A stretch of 13,701 nt of DNA from Bacteroidales bacterium UBA3724 (GTDB lineage: Bacteria; Bacteroidota; Bacteroidia; Bacteroidales; P3), in contig DFHL01000124.1 in NCBI GenBank assembly GCA_002371315.1, positions 9,416 through 23,116 on the forward strand, in the 5' to 3' direction. The notes below the pieces were generated by a model. The model worked only from the letters and a program-made list of their open reading frames with translations. It ran no database searches and was not told the DNA's origin. The position numbers and the translations under genes were made by a program. The number at the start of each line of letters is the position of its first letter. Position 1 is the stretch's first letter. Below are positions 4,815 to 12,177 of this stretch, one piece after another.

Positions 4815-6062
4815 TCAGTCCTTTTGGCATAACATTCTAATTAACATTGCAAAAGCTTGGTTGACGGAACGGTCGATGTTTTGCTGGCGGCGACGGCCGG
4901 GAAAGTTGAGCAGCGCAGCTTCGGTATGTGTGCGACTGGCAACGGCAATCCACACTGTTCCAACCGGTTTGGTAGGCGTGCCTCCGTCGGGACCGGCGAT
5001 GCCTGTGGTGGCGATGGCATAGTCGCTGTCGAAGCGCTCGCGCACCCCTTCGGCCATCTCGCGGGCGGTCTGTTCGCTGACGGCACCGTATTGCTCCAAT
5101 GTGCTGTGCTTCACACCCAAGGCGCACTCTTTCACCTCATTGCTGTAGGCCACTATGCCGCCACGGAAGTAGCGCGACGCACCTGCCTGTGCCGTCAGTT
5201 GGCTGGCTATGGTGCCGCCGGTGCAGCTTTCGGCAGTGGCAAGTGTTTTGCCTTTGGCGGTCAGCTGACTGTGTACCAGTTCGGTCAGCGTCTCGCAGTC
5301 CTCGCCGACAATGTATTGTCCGGCAATAGGATAGAGCGTCTTGACGGCTTCGTCGATGGCACCTTGCAGCTCGTCGCGGTCTGTGCCGCGGGCCGTCAGT
5401 CGCAGTTTCAGCATTCCCGCTTGCGGCAGGTAGGCCAGCCGGATGCACTTGGGTAGCGCCAGCTCCCACGGCTCGATGAGGTCGCTGAGGAACGACTCGC
5501 CAATGCCTTGTACCAGAATGTTTTTGTTGACGATGGCGCCTGTTTTGAAGGTCTCTTGCAGTTTGGGCACCACGCGGTTTTCCATCAGCCATTCCATCTC
5601 GAACGGCACGCCGGGCATCGACACGACCACTTTGCCGTCCTGTTCGAACCACATACAGGGAGCCGTGCCAAGGTCGTTGTTGAGCACCTGACAGCATTCG
5701 GGCACAAGGGCTTGGGCGCGGTTGACGGGCGTCAGCTCGAAGCCGCGGATGGCAAACAGGCGGCGCACATTTTCGAGCGCGACGGCGTTTTCGACCAGGC
5801 GGCTGTGGAAGAAGTCGCAAAGCACGGTTTTGGTGATGTCGTCCTTCGTCGGCCCCAGTCCGCCGGTAATGAGGACGGCGTCGGAAAGCTTCAGGCAGCG
5901 TGCCAGACTCTCGCGAATTGCGTCGCCGCCATCGCCAATCGTAACGACCTCATTTACGTCGATTCCTGCTGCAATCAGCATCTGCGACATTGCCGAAGCG
6001 TTGGTGTTCACCACTTGGCCTATCAATAGTTCATCTCCTATATTTATTATGCTAACTTTCAT
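4815..6062 (-). CDS. cinA: CinA family protein with C-terminal NMN deamidase domain
   Basis: This is a full-length (415 aa) CinA-type protein. Residues 1-170 form the molybdopterin-binding-like (MoCF) domain, COG1058, with NIGDELLIGQVVNTNA, TGGLGPTKDD (66-75) and MPGVPFEM (149-156); in characterised relatives this part hydrolyses ADP-ribose. Residues about 255-412 form the CinA C-terminal domain, which deamidates NMN to NaMN; AESCTGG (277-283, probable catalytic Ser279) and TTGIAGPDGGTPTKPVGTVW (352-371) are its signatures. It probably acts in pyridine nucleotide recycling in the cytoplasm. It is divergent from nadC, another NAD-pathway gene, across a 163-bp shared promoter region. It heads the minus-strand operon with DUF486 and the mannosidase. 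The start at 6062 gives the standard N-terminus. Confidence 0.95.
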   Translation of the reverse strand: MKVSIINIGDELLIGQVVNTNASAMSQMLIAAGIDVNEVVTIGDGGDAIRESLARCLKLSDAVLITGGLGPTKDDITKTVLCDFFHSRLVENAVALENVRRLFAIRGFELTPVNRAQALVPECCQVLNNDLGTAPCMWFEQDGKVVVSMPGVPFEMEWLMENRVVPKLQETFKTGAIVNKNILVQGIGESFLSDLIEPWELALPKCIRLAYLPQAGMLKLRLTARGTDRDELQGAIDEAVKTLYPIAGQYIVGEDCETLTELVHSQLTAKGKTLATAESCTGGTIASQLTAQAGASRYFRGGIVAYSNEVKECALGVKHSTLEQYGAVSEQTAREMAEGVRERFDSDYAIATTGIAGPDGGTPTKPVGTVWIAVASRTHTEAALLNFPGRRRQQNIDRSVNQAFAMLIRMLCQKD

Positions 6063-6106
6063 ATTCTGTGTAGTTTATGGCGATTTTTGCACTCGCCGAT
6101 TTTGTG

Positions 6107-6114
6107 CAAAATTA
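6107..6114 (-). promoter_or_regulatory. Probable -7 element for cinA
   Basis: On the minus strand TAATTTTG matches the Bacteroidota -7 consensus TAnnTTTG. It lies 45 bp upstream of the cinA start, giving a leader of about 40 nt. No good TTTG was found at the -33 spacing, so confidence is moderate. Confidence 0.5.
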
Positions 6115-6142
6115 CTAAAGTTGAGGCGATTGATAAAATTTT

Positions 6143-6175
6143 TTTGCGCTGATTGCGAAAAACTTTGTATTTTTG
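6143..6175 (+). promoter_or_regulatory. Promoter for the nadC operon
   Basis: TTTG (6143-6146), then 21 bp, then TATTTTTG (6168-6175), fits the Bacteroidota primary-sigma consensus TTTG-N19-21-TAnnTTTG. The transcript would start near 6181, leaving about 45 nt before the nadC ATG at 6226. Confidence 0.75.
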
Positions 6176-6225
6176 CAAATTCTTTGTGGACTTTGAATCT
6201 TATTTATAATCATATATTTTGACCT

Positions 6226-7071
6226 ATGACCGACATACCTAATTTAGACGAGCTCATTCAGATGGCTCTGAAGGAAGACATTGGCGACGGCGACCACAGC
6301 ACGCTGGCTTGCATACCTCCTGCGGCGACGGGCACTGCCAAAATGGTAGCCAAACAGGACGGCATCCTTTGCGGTGCCGAAGTGGGCAAACGTGTGTTCC
6401 TTTTTGTGGACCCGACCCTGGAAGTGACCCTGCTCAAAAACGACGGCGACGCCGTTGCGAAAGGCGACATAGTGATGTTGGTCGAAGGCCATTCCGGAAG
6501 CATCCTGACGGCCGAACGCACGGCCCTAAACTTTATGCAGCGCCTTAGCGGCATCGCCACCGAGACGCATCGTATGGTGTCGATGCTCAAAGGCTTGAAT
6601 ACCAAACTGCTCGATACGCGCAAGACGACCCCGAATATGCGTCTGCTCGAGAAATATGCCGTTGCCTGTGGCGGCGGCACCAATCATCGTATCGGCCTGT
6701 ACGATATGATTATGCTCAAAGACAACCATATCGACTTTGCCGGTGGCATCGAAGCTGCCATCGACCGCACCCGCAACTATCTGCAATCCAAGGGCAAGAA
6801 CCTCAAAATCGAAATCGAGGTGCGTGACCTCGACGAGCTGCAGCGTGTGCTCGACCACGGCGGCGTGGACCGCATAATGCTCGACAATTTCGACATTCCT
6901 ACTCTGCGTGAAGCCGTTAAGCGCATCGACCATCGTTTTGAAACCGAAGCCAGTGGTGGCATCACCGACCAGACGCTGCGTCCGTACGCCGAAACGGGTG
7001 TCGATTTCATCTCGGTCGGAGCCTTGACGCACCATATCAAAAGCTTGGACCTCAGTTTGGTGAAGAAATAA
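6226..7071 (+). CDS. nadC: Nicotinate-nucleotide pyrophosphorylase (quinolinate PRTase)
   Basis: NadC converts quinolinate and PRPP to nicotinate mononucleotide, CO2 and pyrophosphate, the step joining de novo synthesis to the NAD pathway, in the cytoplasm. The 281 residues are the usual length. Visible signatures are EDIGDGDHST (17-26), TAERTALNFMQRLSGIAT (95-112), DTRKTTP (130-136), NHR (153-155), KDNH (165-168), EIEVR (196-200), MLDN (218-221), SGGI (243-246) and ISVGALTH (262-269). All the expected phosphate- and substrate-binding residues appear present. The gene has its own promoter at 6143-6175, is divergent from cinA, and is first in a plus-strand operon. nadA and nadB are not in the window. 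Confidence 0.97.
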   Translation: MTDIPNLDELIQMALKEDIGDGDHSTLACIPPAATGTAKMVAKQDGILCGAEVGKRVFLFVDPTLEVTLLKNDGDAVAKGDIVMLVEGHSGSILTAERTALNFMQRLSGIATETHRMVSMLKGLNTKLLDTRKTTPNMRLLEKYAVACGGGTNHRIGLYDMIMLKDNHIDFAGGIEAAIDRTRNYLQSKGKNLKIEIEVRDLDELQRVLDHGGVDRIMLDNFDIPTLREAVKRIDHRFETEASGGITDQTLRPYAETGVDFISVGALTHHIKSLDLSLVKK

Positions 7072-7148
7072 CGAAAACCAAAACGAAAACGAAAAAGGGA
7101 TTGCTGAAAGCATTCTGAAGTTAAAGTTAAGGTTAAAGTTAAGGTTAA
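7072..7148 (+). repeat. Junction repeat D: CGAAAA and RGTTAA hexamer tracts
   Basis: The nadC-yihY gap holds four tandem hexamers CGAAAA, CCAAAA, CGAAAA, CGAAAA (7072-7095), starting on the base after the nadC stop. After 23 bp come five exact tandem hexamers AGTTAA, AGTTAA, GGTTAA, AGTTAA, GGTTAA (7119-7148), ending 9 bp before the yihY ATG. The order, purine-rich tract then TTAA-type tract, parallels the elements at 739-814 and 4287-4341. No promoter is evident. Confidence 0.85.
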
Positions 7149-7157
7149 AATAGTAAA

Positions 7158-8276
7158 ATGCGACTATACGAGACATTGAAAGACAGTCGGGTAGGGGTGT
7201 GGTGCTACCGCAGATATGAGGCCGTTTTGCGCTTCTGGTCGCTGCGTGTGGTGCCATTCGCCAACAAGCTGATTTTGCCCGGTTGCGCTGGTGTCCCGCT
7301 GGTGCAGATTCTGGCGCACTTCTCGAACCGCGACCTGTGGCAGAGCGCCAAAGCCCTGGCCTTCTCGTTCCTTATGGCCCTGCCTCCGCTGCTCATCTTC
7401 TTTTTCACCCTTATCCCTTATCTGCCAATCGAAGGTGTTCAGAACGAACTTCTTACACAACTGGCCGTAATCCTGCCTGGCGGCATCTACGACCGCATAG
7501 CCCCGACCATCAACGACGTTATGGGCCACAAGCACAGCAGCTTGCTGTCCATCGGATTCATCGGCTCCATCATCCTTGCCGCCAACGGTATCCACGGTCT
7601 GCTGCAGTCGTTCAACTCCGTGAGCCACAGCATCGAATGGCGTTCGTTGGTGCATCGCTACCTGCTTTGCCTGTTGCTGGTCGTGATACTTTATGTGCTC
7701 GTCGTGGCCATCCTGTCGCTCCTTATCGGCTATAAGTTCTTCATCCAGTTTATGATAAGCCGCAACTTTATGGCCGAAACCAAGCTCAGCCTCTTTGCTT
7801 TCAGCCTTGGCCGCTGGTTCCTGCTGGTGTTCCTTACTTTGCTGACACTCAGTCTGCTCTACTATTTGGCACCGGTCAAAAAGCAGCGCATCAACTTCCT
7901 CTCTATCGGCTCGGTCATTTCGACGCTTTTGATATTTGGACTTTCGTGGGCTTTCCAAGTGTATATCAACAACTTCAATAACTATAATATCCTTTATGGT
8001 TCAATCGGAACGCTCCTGATACTGATGCTCTGGATCTACGCCAACTGCATTGTCATCCTGTCAGGTTACGCCGTCAATATCGCCATTGCCGACAGCCGCG
8101 AGGATGGCTACAAGCCTTCGCGCAACCGCAAAAGAGAGCGTCAGCGCCGCATCAAGGAGCGTCCGCACTATGCCCTCAGAACCGACAACCCCAACTGTCG
8201 CCAGCCTCGCGGCTCCAACATTTACCACAGCCCGTCGGGAATCGGCAAAATGAAAAACACACCGCAGGCAAACTGA
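7158..8276 (+). CDS. yihY: YihY/BrkB-family (UPF0761) membrane protein
   Basis: This 372-residue inner-membrane protein belongs to the YihY/virulence factor BrkB family, once mislabelled ribonuclease BN; its molecular function is unsettled. Six hydrophobic segments can be seen (about 66-89, 128-149, 168-191, 213-237, 246-270 and 279-310). Family-typical stretches are AKALAFSFLMALPPLLIF (65-82), ILAANGIHGLLQSFNSV (139-155) and YGSIGTLLILMLWIYANCIVILSGYAVN (280-307). The last 60 residues form a basic cytoplasmic tail (RNRKRERQRRIKERP). It lies between nadC and the rRNA methyltransferase on the same strand, with micro-repeats in the gap before it and degenerate octamers in the gap after it. The ATG at 7158 follows the TTAA repeats closely and no earlier start is preferred. 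Confidence 0.9.
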   Translation: MRLYETLKDSRVGVWCYRRYEAVLRFWSLRVVPFANKLILPGCAGVPLVQILAHFSNRDLWQSAKALAFSFLMALPPLLIFFFTLIPYLPIEGVQNELLTQLAVILPGGIYDRIAPTINDVMGHKHSSLLSIGFIGSIILAANGIHGLLQSFNSVSHSIEWRSLVHRYLLCLLLVVILYVLVVAILSLLIGYKFFIQFMISRNFMAETKLSLFAFSLGRWFLLVFLTLLTLSLLYYLAPVKKQRINFLSIGSVISTLLIFGLSWAFQVYINNFNNYNILYGSIGTLLILMLWIYANCIVILSGYAVNIAIADSREDGYKPSRNRKRERQRRIKERPHYALRTDNPNCRQPRGSNIYHSPSGIGKMKNTPQAN

Positions 8277-8292
8277 AAAACACACTCAAGTA

Positions 8293-8324
8293 TTAACGAA
8301 TTGACAAATTAACTCATTATAAAT
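8293..8324 (+). repeat. Degenerate octamer tract before the methyltransferase start
   Basis: Four degenerate octamers, TTAACGAA, TTGACAAA, TTAACTCA and TTATAAAT, fill the 32 bp directly before the ATG at 8325. The pattern is like the pre-start tracts at 783-814 and 7119-7148 but less exact, so it could be AT-rich sequence by chance. Confidence 0.45.
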
Positions 8325-9542
8325 ATGATTATCCAGAAGTCACACGGCAAAACAGTCCCAACCGAGCAGCGTCCGCGCGCGGAATTCAAAATGATAGCCA
8401 AAACAATGTTCGGTCTCGAAGAAATCCTGGCCGACGAACTGCGCCAATGCGGCGCTAAGGACATCGAACCCCTTACGCGCGCCGTCGCTTTCACGGGCGA
8501 TATGCGTGTCCTCTATCGCGCCAACTACACCTGCCGCACAGCGCTGGCCATCCTCAAGCCCTTCGCCGAGTTCGAGGCCAACGACGAGCAGGAACTCTAT
8601 GATAATGTGGCCAAAATCAAGTGGGAAAAGATTATAGACGTCGATGGCACCTTTATGATCGACTCCACAACCTCGGGCGAAATCTTCACTCATTCCTACT
8701 ATGCCGCCCTCAAGACCAAGGACGCCATCGTCGACCGTCTGCGCCGACTGTTCAACCATCGTCCCAATATCGATACCGAAAACGCTGATTTCAAGATTAA
8801 TCTGCATATAGCCGACAACCACGTCACCCTGCTGCTCAACTCGTCGGGCGAGTCGCTTCACAAGCGTGGCTACCGTCAGGGTGTGGGTCTGGCACCGCTC
8901 AACGAGGTGCTCGCCGCCGGTATGATCAAGCTTGCAGGATGGAAGTGTGACTGCAACTTCTACGACCCGATGTGCGGTAGCGGTACGCTGCTTATCGAGG
9001 CGGCAATGCTGGCCAACAACATACCGGCACAGTACTACCGTCGTGAAAACTTCGCCTTCAAGCGCTGGCGCGACTTCAATATCGGCGAATGGAAAAGCGT
9101 CAAAGAGCAGGAAGACCGCAAGATAGGTGCCGGCGACTTCGAGTACGAGATATGGGGCAACGACATCGACCTCGACGTTCTGCAGCAGGCCGAGCAGAAC
9201 CTGCAGTATGCCAAGCTGCACAAGGACGTGATGCTCTATCACGGCTCGTTCGAAAACCAGGAGCCACCCGAAGGCAAAACGCTGATTGTCACCAATCCGC
9301 CTTACGGCGAGCGCATCAAGGTCGAAGACCTCAACGCCCTCTACACCAAGCTTGGCGACACCTTCAAGAACCTCTACGGCGAACGCTGCGAGGTGTGGCT
9401 CATCACCTCCGACTTCGAGGCTATGAAGCACATCGGCCTGCACCCGTCGAAGAAAATCCAACTCTTCAACGGCGCGCTCGACTGCCGCCTGCTGAAGTTC
9501 GAACTCTACAGTGGCAGCAAAAAGACGAAAACGGAGGATTGA
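8325..9542 (+). CDS. rlmL: THUMP-domain RNA methyltransferase, RlmL-like (COG0116)
   Basis: This is a class I SAM-dependent methyltransferase with an N-terminal THUMP RNA-binding domain, corresponding to the RlmL half of E. coli RlmKL, which makes m2G2445 in 23S rRNA. Residues about 23-185 are the ferredoxin-like/THUMP part (AKTMFGLEEILADEL; FKINLHIADNHVTLLLNSSGESLHKRGYR is typical). Motif I is DPMCGSGT (214-221) and the catalytic motif IV is NPPYGER (324-330). The length of 405 suits a stand-alone RlmL without the RlmK part. The first 20 residues are less conserved and Met23 is a possible alternative start. The C-terminus KKTKTED is encoded by a GACGAAAACG stretch like the junction repeats. 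Exact target base is inferred from family. Confidence 0.85.
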   Translation: MIIQKSHGKTVPTEQRPRAEFKMIAKTMFGLEEILADELRQCGAKDIEPLTRAVAFTGDMRVLYRANYTCRTALAILKPFAEFEANDEQELYDNVAKIKWEKIIDVDGTFMIDSTTSGEIFTHSYYAALKTKDAIVDRLRRLFNHRPNIDTENADFKINLHIADNHVTLLLNSSGESLHKRGYRQGVGLAPLNEVLAAGMIKLAGWKCDCNFYDPMCGSGTLLIEAAMLANNIPAQYYRRENFAFKRWRDFNIGEWKSVKEQEDRKIGAGDFEYEIWGNDIDLDVLQQAEQNLQYAKLHKDVMLYHGSFENQEPPEGKTLIVTNPPYGERIKVEDLNALYTKLGDTFKNLYGERCEVWLITSDFEAMKHIGLHPSKKIQLFNGALDCRLLKFELYSGSKKTKTED

Positions 9543-9545
9543 GAA

Positions 9546-9929
9546 ATGAAGTTCCTGAAATATATATTGCTGACCGCTACAGCGTTGACGCTTTTTTCGT
9601 GTGTCGATACCGAACTGTACGAAATACGTGGAACGCTGTATTCCGACAGCACTTTGACGGTGCCGTTGCCGGGGCAGCAACTATTTTTCACAATGGACGG
9701 TTTCGACACTCTGGGCTCGGTGTCCACCGACAGTCAGGGCCGTTTCGGCTTCGCTTACAATACCGGTGTCGACAATTTAGTCGACAACAGCAAGTTCCAA
9801 TTCGAGTTCAGTTGGCTCTACATATTGTATAAAGGCGACACTCTTTATGGTGGTGAATACCCTTGTATTCGCGACACTCTGAATCTGTATCCCGGTAGCT
9901 GGAAAGGACGGTGGCATTATGGTATGTAA
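9546..9929 (+). CDS. Small lipoprotein with a possible Ig-like fold
   Basis: This is a predicted lipoprotein of 127 residues. MKFLKYILLTATALTLFSC is a lipoprotein signal with Cys19 lipidated, followed by acidic VDTELYE, which could favour surface display in Bacteroidota (weak evidence). The middle IRGTLYSDSTLTVPLPGQQLFF ... GFDTLGSVSTDSQGRFGF resembles carboxypeptidase-regulatory-like or other small beta-sandwich modules of this phylum, in which GxxxTDxxGxF is a recurring motif. No catalytic residues are evident. It starts 3 bp after the methyltransferase stop and overlaps the next gene by 11 bp, so translation of the two is probably coupled and the products may act together in the envelope. 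Confidence 0.75.
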   Translation: MKFLKYILLTATALTLFSCVDTELYEIRGTLYSDSTLTVPLPGQQLFFTMDGFDTLGSVSTDSQGRFGFAYNTGVDNLVDNSKFQFEFSWLYILYKGDTLYGGEYPCIRDTLNLYPGSWKGRWHYGM

Positions 9930-10554
9930 GTCAAGAATCGTGTTGCTGCTGTCCTTGTTGGTTTTGATGATGACGGCATTGGGAGGCTCCGCAAAAGCGC
10001 AAGAGGTGGAAGCCGTTGTGCCCAAACCTGTTACGGTTTGGGATACGCTCTACAAACATACCATCAAAATCAACCCTTTTGCCTGGTTTCATCCGACAGT
10101 GTTCTATGAATACAACATCCACCGTCGCCATTCGGCCGAAGTCTCGCTTGGCGGTGCGCCGCAGATGGATTTGATGGCCGGTGTGCATCACGTGGGGGTG
10201 GCTATGGGGGCTGTACACTATCGTTTCTATATTGCAGAGCTTTGGGGAATGTTGTTCTTCCTTCAGGCTGGAGGCAATTTGCTTTATGCATCAGGCAAAT
10301 ATGACGTTTTCGATGGCAGCGACGGGTGGGACATCAGAACACGCCAGTTCCACTACCGCCGATTGCTGGCATCACCTGATTTTGGATTTGGAATCAGGTT
10401 CCTGTCAAAAAAGCGTTTCACTGCCGAATTTGTTGAATATACCCCTCTTAGCAGAAAATGGCATCAGGACGATGGCGACAAACTGATGGACGATGCTCAG
10501 CTTATATTTGGACTAACCCAAATGATAAGCTTTAAAATCGGATGGTCGTTCTGA
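9919..10554 (+). CDS. Exported protein, probable small outer-membrane beta-barrel
   Basis: I do not recognise this 211-residue protein by name. Residues 1-27 form a signal peptide with a likely cleavage AKA|Q (27/28). The mature part has alternating hydrophobic/aromatic stretches (INPFAWFHPTVFYEYNI, VGVAMGAVHYRFYIAELWGMLFFLQAGGN) and ends in Phe (ISFKIGWSF), which together suggest a small outer-membrane beta-barrel similar to DUF3575-type proteins. Its start overlaps the end of the lipoprotein gene (ATGGTATGTAA, 9919-9929), so the pair is probably translationally coupled. queG follows after 30 bp. An ATG one frame over at 9924 is read directly into the upstream stop and is not a start. Confidence 0.7.
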   Translation: MVCKSRIVLLLSLLVLMMTALGGSAKAQEVEAVVPKPVTVWDTLYKHTIKINPFAWFHPTVFYEYNIHRRHSAEVSLGGAPQMDLMAGVHHVGVAMGAVHYRFYIAELWGMLFFLQAGGNLLYASGKYDVFDGSDGWDIRTRQFHYRRLLASPDFGFGIRFLSKKRFTAEFVEYTPLSRKWHQDDGDKLMDDAQLIFGLTQMISFKIGWSF

Positions 10555-10584
10555 GAATGAGAAATAAATAATCTATCGTATATA

Positions 10585-11511
10585 GTGATAAATAGTGCGT
10601 TAATCAAACAGCTGGCTGCCGCTGAGGGTTTTTCCGACTGCGGCATTGCGCGTGCCGAGCGGCTCGTCGAAGAGGAATACCCTCTTGATGAATGGCTCGG
10701 TGCTGGCTGTCAGGCCGATATGCACTATATGGAACGCAATGCAGAAATGCGGCGCGACCCGCGCCTGCTGGTCGAAGGGGCTCAGACGGTCATCTCGCTC
10801 GTTTTGGCCTACAAGTCCGACAGCCAGATGCAGGCTTCGGCAAAAATAGCCCAATACGCCTACGGCGAAGACTATCACACGCGCCTAAAACGGATGATGT
10901 TCAGCCTTATGTCGGCCATCAAGGAGCGTTGTCCCGACTTCGAAGGACGCCCCTTTGTTGACACCGCCCCCATCAGTGACCGCCATTGGGCTGTCCGCGC
11001 CGGTCTTGGCTGGATAGGCCGCAACACGCTGTTTGTCCATCCCTGCTATGGTTCCTATTGCTTTCTGGGCGAGATTGTCACCAGTGCAGTTGCTGACAAT
11101 TACGATAAGATATATTCTGCTGATCAATGTGGTGAATGCAATCGCTGTGTTCAGGCCTGCCCGAATAATGCTATAAAGACCTCAAGTTTCGGAACCGCAA
11201 TGCTCGATGCACGGCGCTGCACATCCTACAATACCATTGAAAACCGCGCCGACACCCTGCCCGAAAGCCTTGATACAAAAGGCTATGCCTTTGGCTGCGA
11301 TATCTGCCAAAGTGTCTGTCCGTTCAATATTCAGGCACCGGCATCGTTTCATCTTGACAATGAGCGCAAACGTCAGCTGGAAGAGCTTGCCGATGCCGGC
11401 GAAGAGAAGTTCCGCATATTCTCGAAACACAGTGCACTGTCTCGCATCAAATACGCGCAATGGCAGCGCAACATCGATAAGGCAAAGACAAAAAAAACGG
11501 GAATCGATTGA
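10585..11511 (+). CDS. queG: Epoxyqueuosine reductase QueG
   Basis: QueG reduces epoxyqueuosine in tRNA to queuosine, the last step of Q34 synthesis, using a cobalamin and two [4Fe-4S] clusters in the cytoplasm. The 308 residues fit the family. Visible signatures are FVDTAPISDRHWAVRAGLGWIG (124-145, with Asp126 the probable proton donor), GSYCFLGEI (156-164), the first ferredoxin motif CGECNRCVQACP (182-193), and the remaining cluster cysteines Cys212, Cys238, Cys241 and Cys245 (CDICQSVCPFN). The frame needs a GTG start at 10585: an in-frame TGA lies at 10558 and the first in-frame ATG is residue 46, too far in. Its 3' end overlaps a bidirectional terminator. It ends the nadC operon; other queuosine genes are not in the window. 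Confidence 0.95.
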   Translation: MINSALIKQLAAAEGFSDCGIARAERLVEEEYPLDEWLGAGCQADMHYMERNAEMRRDPRLLVEGAQTVISLVLAYKSDSQMQASAKIAQYAYGEDYHTRLKRMMFSLMSAIKERCPDFEGRPFVDTAPISDRHWAVRAGLGWIGRNTLFVHPCYGSYCFLGEIVTSAVADNYDKIYSADQCGECNRCVQACPNNAIKTSSFGTAMLDARRCTSYNTIENRADTLPESLDTKGYAFGCDICQSVCPFNIQAPASFHLDNERKRQLEELADAGEEKFRIFSKHSALSRIKYAQWQRNIDKAKTKKTGID

Positions 11512-11524
11512 TTCCCGTTACTTT
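11491..11524. terminator. Bidirectional terminator between queG and the small lipoprotein
   Basis: A 10-bp stem AACGGGAATC/GATTCCCGTT (11496-11505 with 11510-11519) with loop GATT includes the queG stop codon. On the minus strand it runs into a T-tract (A-run 11491-11497), so it is a strong terminator for the minus-strand lipoprotein gene; on the plus strand the tail is ACTTTT, weaker but adequate for queG. Confidence 0.85.
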
Positions 11525-11541
11525 TATATGATGTGGCTCTG

Positions 11542-11973
11542 TTATTTCAGTGCTGCAAGCAGCTGCAAAATGGTGCCAACGGTCTGGGCCTTCTGGGCTA
11601 TGTTGCTGGTGTTCACGCCGTCAAGGCCGGTGGCGTTGAGCAGGCTGTTGGTGATGGCGGTGGCGTTGGCCGTAGTGATGAGGCCGTTGCCGCCGGTGAC
11701 CATACCCGAAGCGAACGATTTCTTGTAGGCACTGTTGTCCTTATTGGTTTTCAGGCCGTTGTAGGCGCTGATGACGACGAGCATATTGCTGAGGTCGGTG
11801 GGGTTGGTGATGGCAAGAGTGCCGGCCTTCTTGCTGCTGTTGAGGGCGATGAGGGCCTTGCCGCAGGCCAAGCCAGATGCTGCTGCTGTCGAGTCGGTTG
11901 CAGCGCCCAAAGCACCGCACGAGGTGAAGCCAAGCAGTGCGGCAAACATCATAATGATTCCGAATTTTTTCAT
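11542..11973 (-). CDS. Small hypothetical lipoprotein
   Basis: This is a 143-residue predicted lipoprotein of unknown role. MKKFGIIMMFAALLGFTSC is a lipoprotein signal with Cys19 lipidated. The mature part is small-residue rich (Ala, Ser, Thr, Asn) with SAYNGLKTNKDNSAYKKSFASGMVTGGNG in the middle and a helical C-terminus (NIAQKAQTVGTILQLLAALK). It has no catalytic motif. I recall similar small Ala/Thr-rich lipoproteins in Bacteroidales but cannot name a family. It is convergent with queG, 30 bp stop to stop, sharing a terminator, and divergent from the dehydrogenase gene. It has its own likely promoter and appears monocistronic. Confidence 0.75.
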   Translation of the reverse strand: MKKFGIIMMFAALLGFTSCGALGAATDSTAAASGLACGKALIALNSSKKAGTLAITNPTDLSNMLVVISAYNGLKTNKDNSAYKKSFASGMVTGGNGLITTANATAITNSLLNATGLDGVNTSNIAQKAQTVGTILQLLAALK

Positions 11974-12012
11974 TTTTGACTAAATTTTATTATTTTTTTT
12001 GTTGTTGGTTTT

Positions 12013-12060
12013 CAAAAGTATAGCTGAAATTTGTTCATTTCTCATTGGAGCGCAAAGTTA
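12013..12060 (-). promoter_or_regulatory. Candidate promoter elements for the small lipoprotein gene
   Basis: On the minus strand two sequences match the TAnnTTTG -7 consensus: TAACTTTG (12053-12060) and TACTTTTG (12013-12020). The first is followed by GCG, a common Bacteroidota context, and would give a leader of about 75 nt; the second a leader of about 35 nt. Neither has a clear TTTG at the -33 spacing, so I cannot choose between them with confidence. Confidence 0.5.
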
Positions 12061-12068
12061 CATTTTTT

Positions 12069-12098
12069 TTTGAATGTGTGAAAATAAATGTATCTTTG
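12069..12098 (+). promoter_or_regulatory. Promoter for the P5C dehydrogenase gene
   Basis: TATCTTTG (12091-12098) is a full match to TAnnTTTG, with TTTG at 12069-12072 upstream; the 18-bp spacing is one below the usual 19-21. The transcript would start near 12104, giving an AT-rich leader of about 74 nt before the ATG at 12178. The region 11974-12177 contains no gene, only this and the divergent promoter. Confidence 0.75.
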
Positions 12099-12177
12099 CA
12101 CCTGATTTTGAATTTGATAAAATGCTTAATCATTGATAATGTATTATAAAACAATCTAATATAAAAATTCAATCCAA

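Noticed and set aside
8340..9680. Long minus-strand open frame of 446 codons over the rRNA methyltransferase.
   Set aside because: It is the antisense shadow of a well-supported gene; the translation has no recognisable domain and comes from codon bias.
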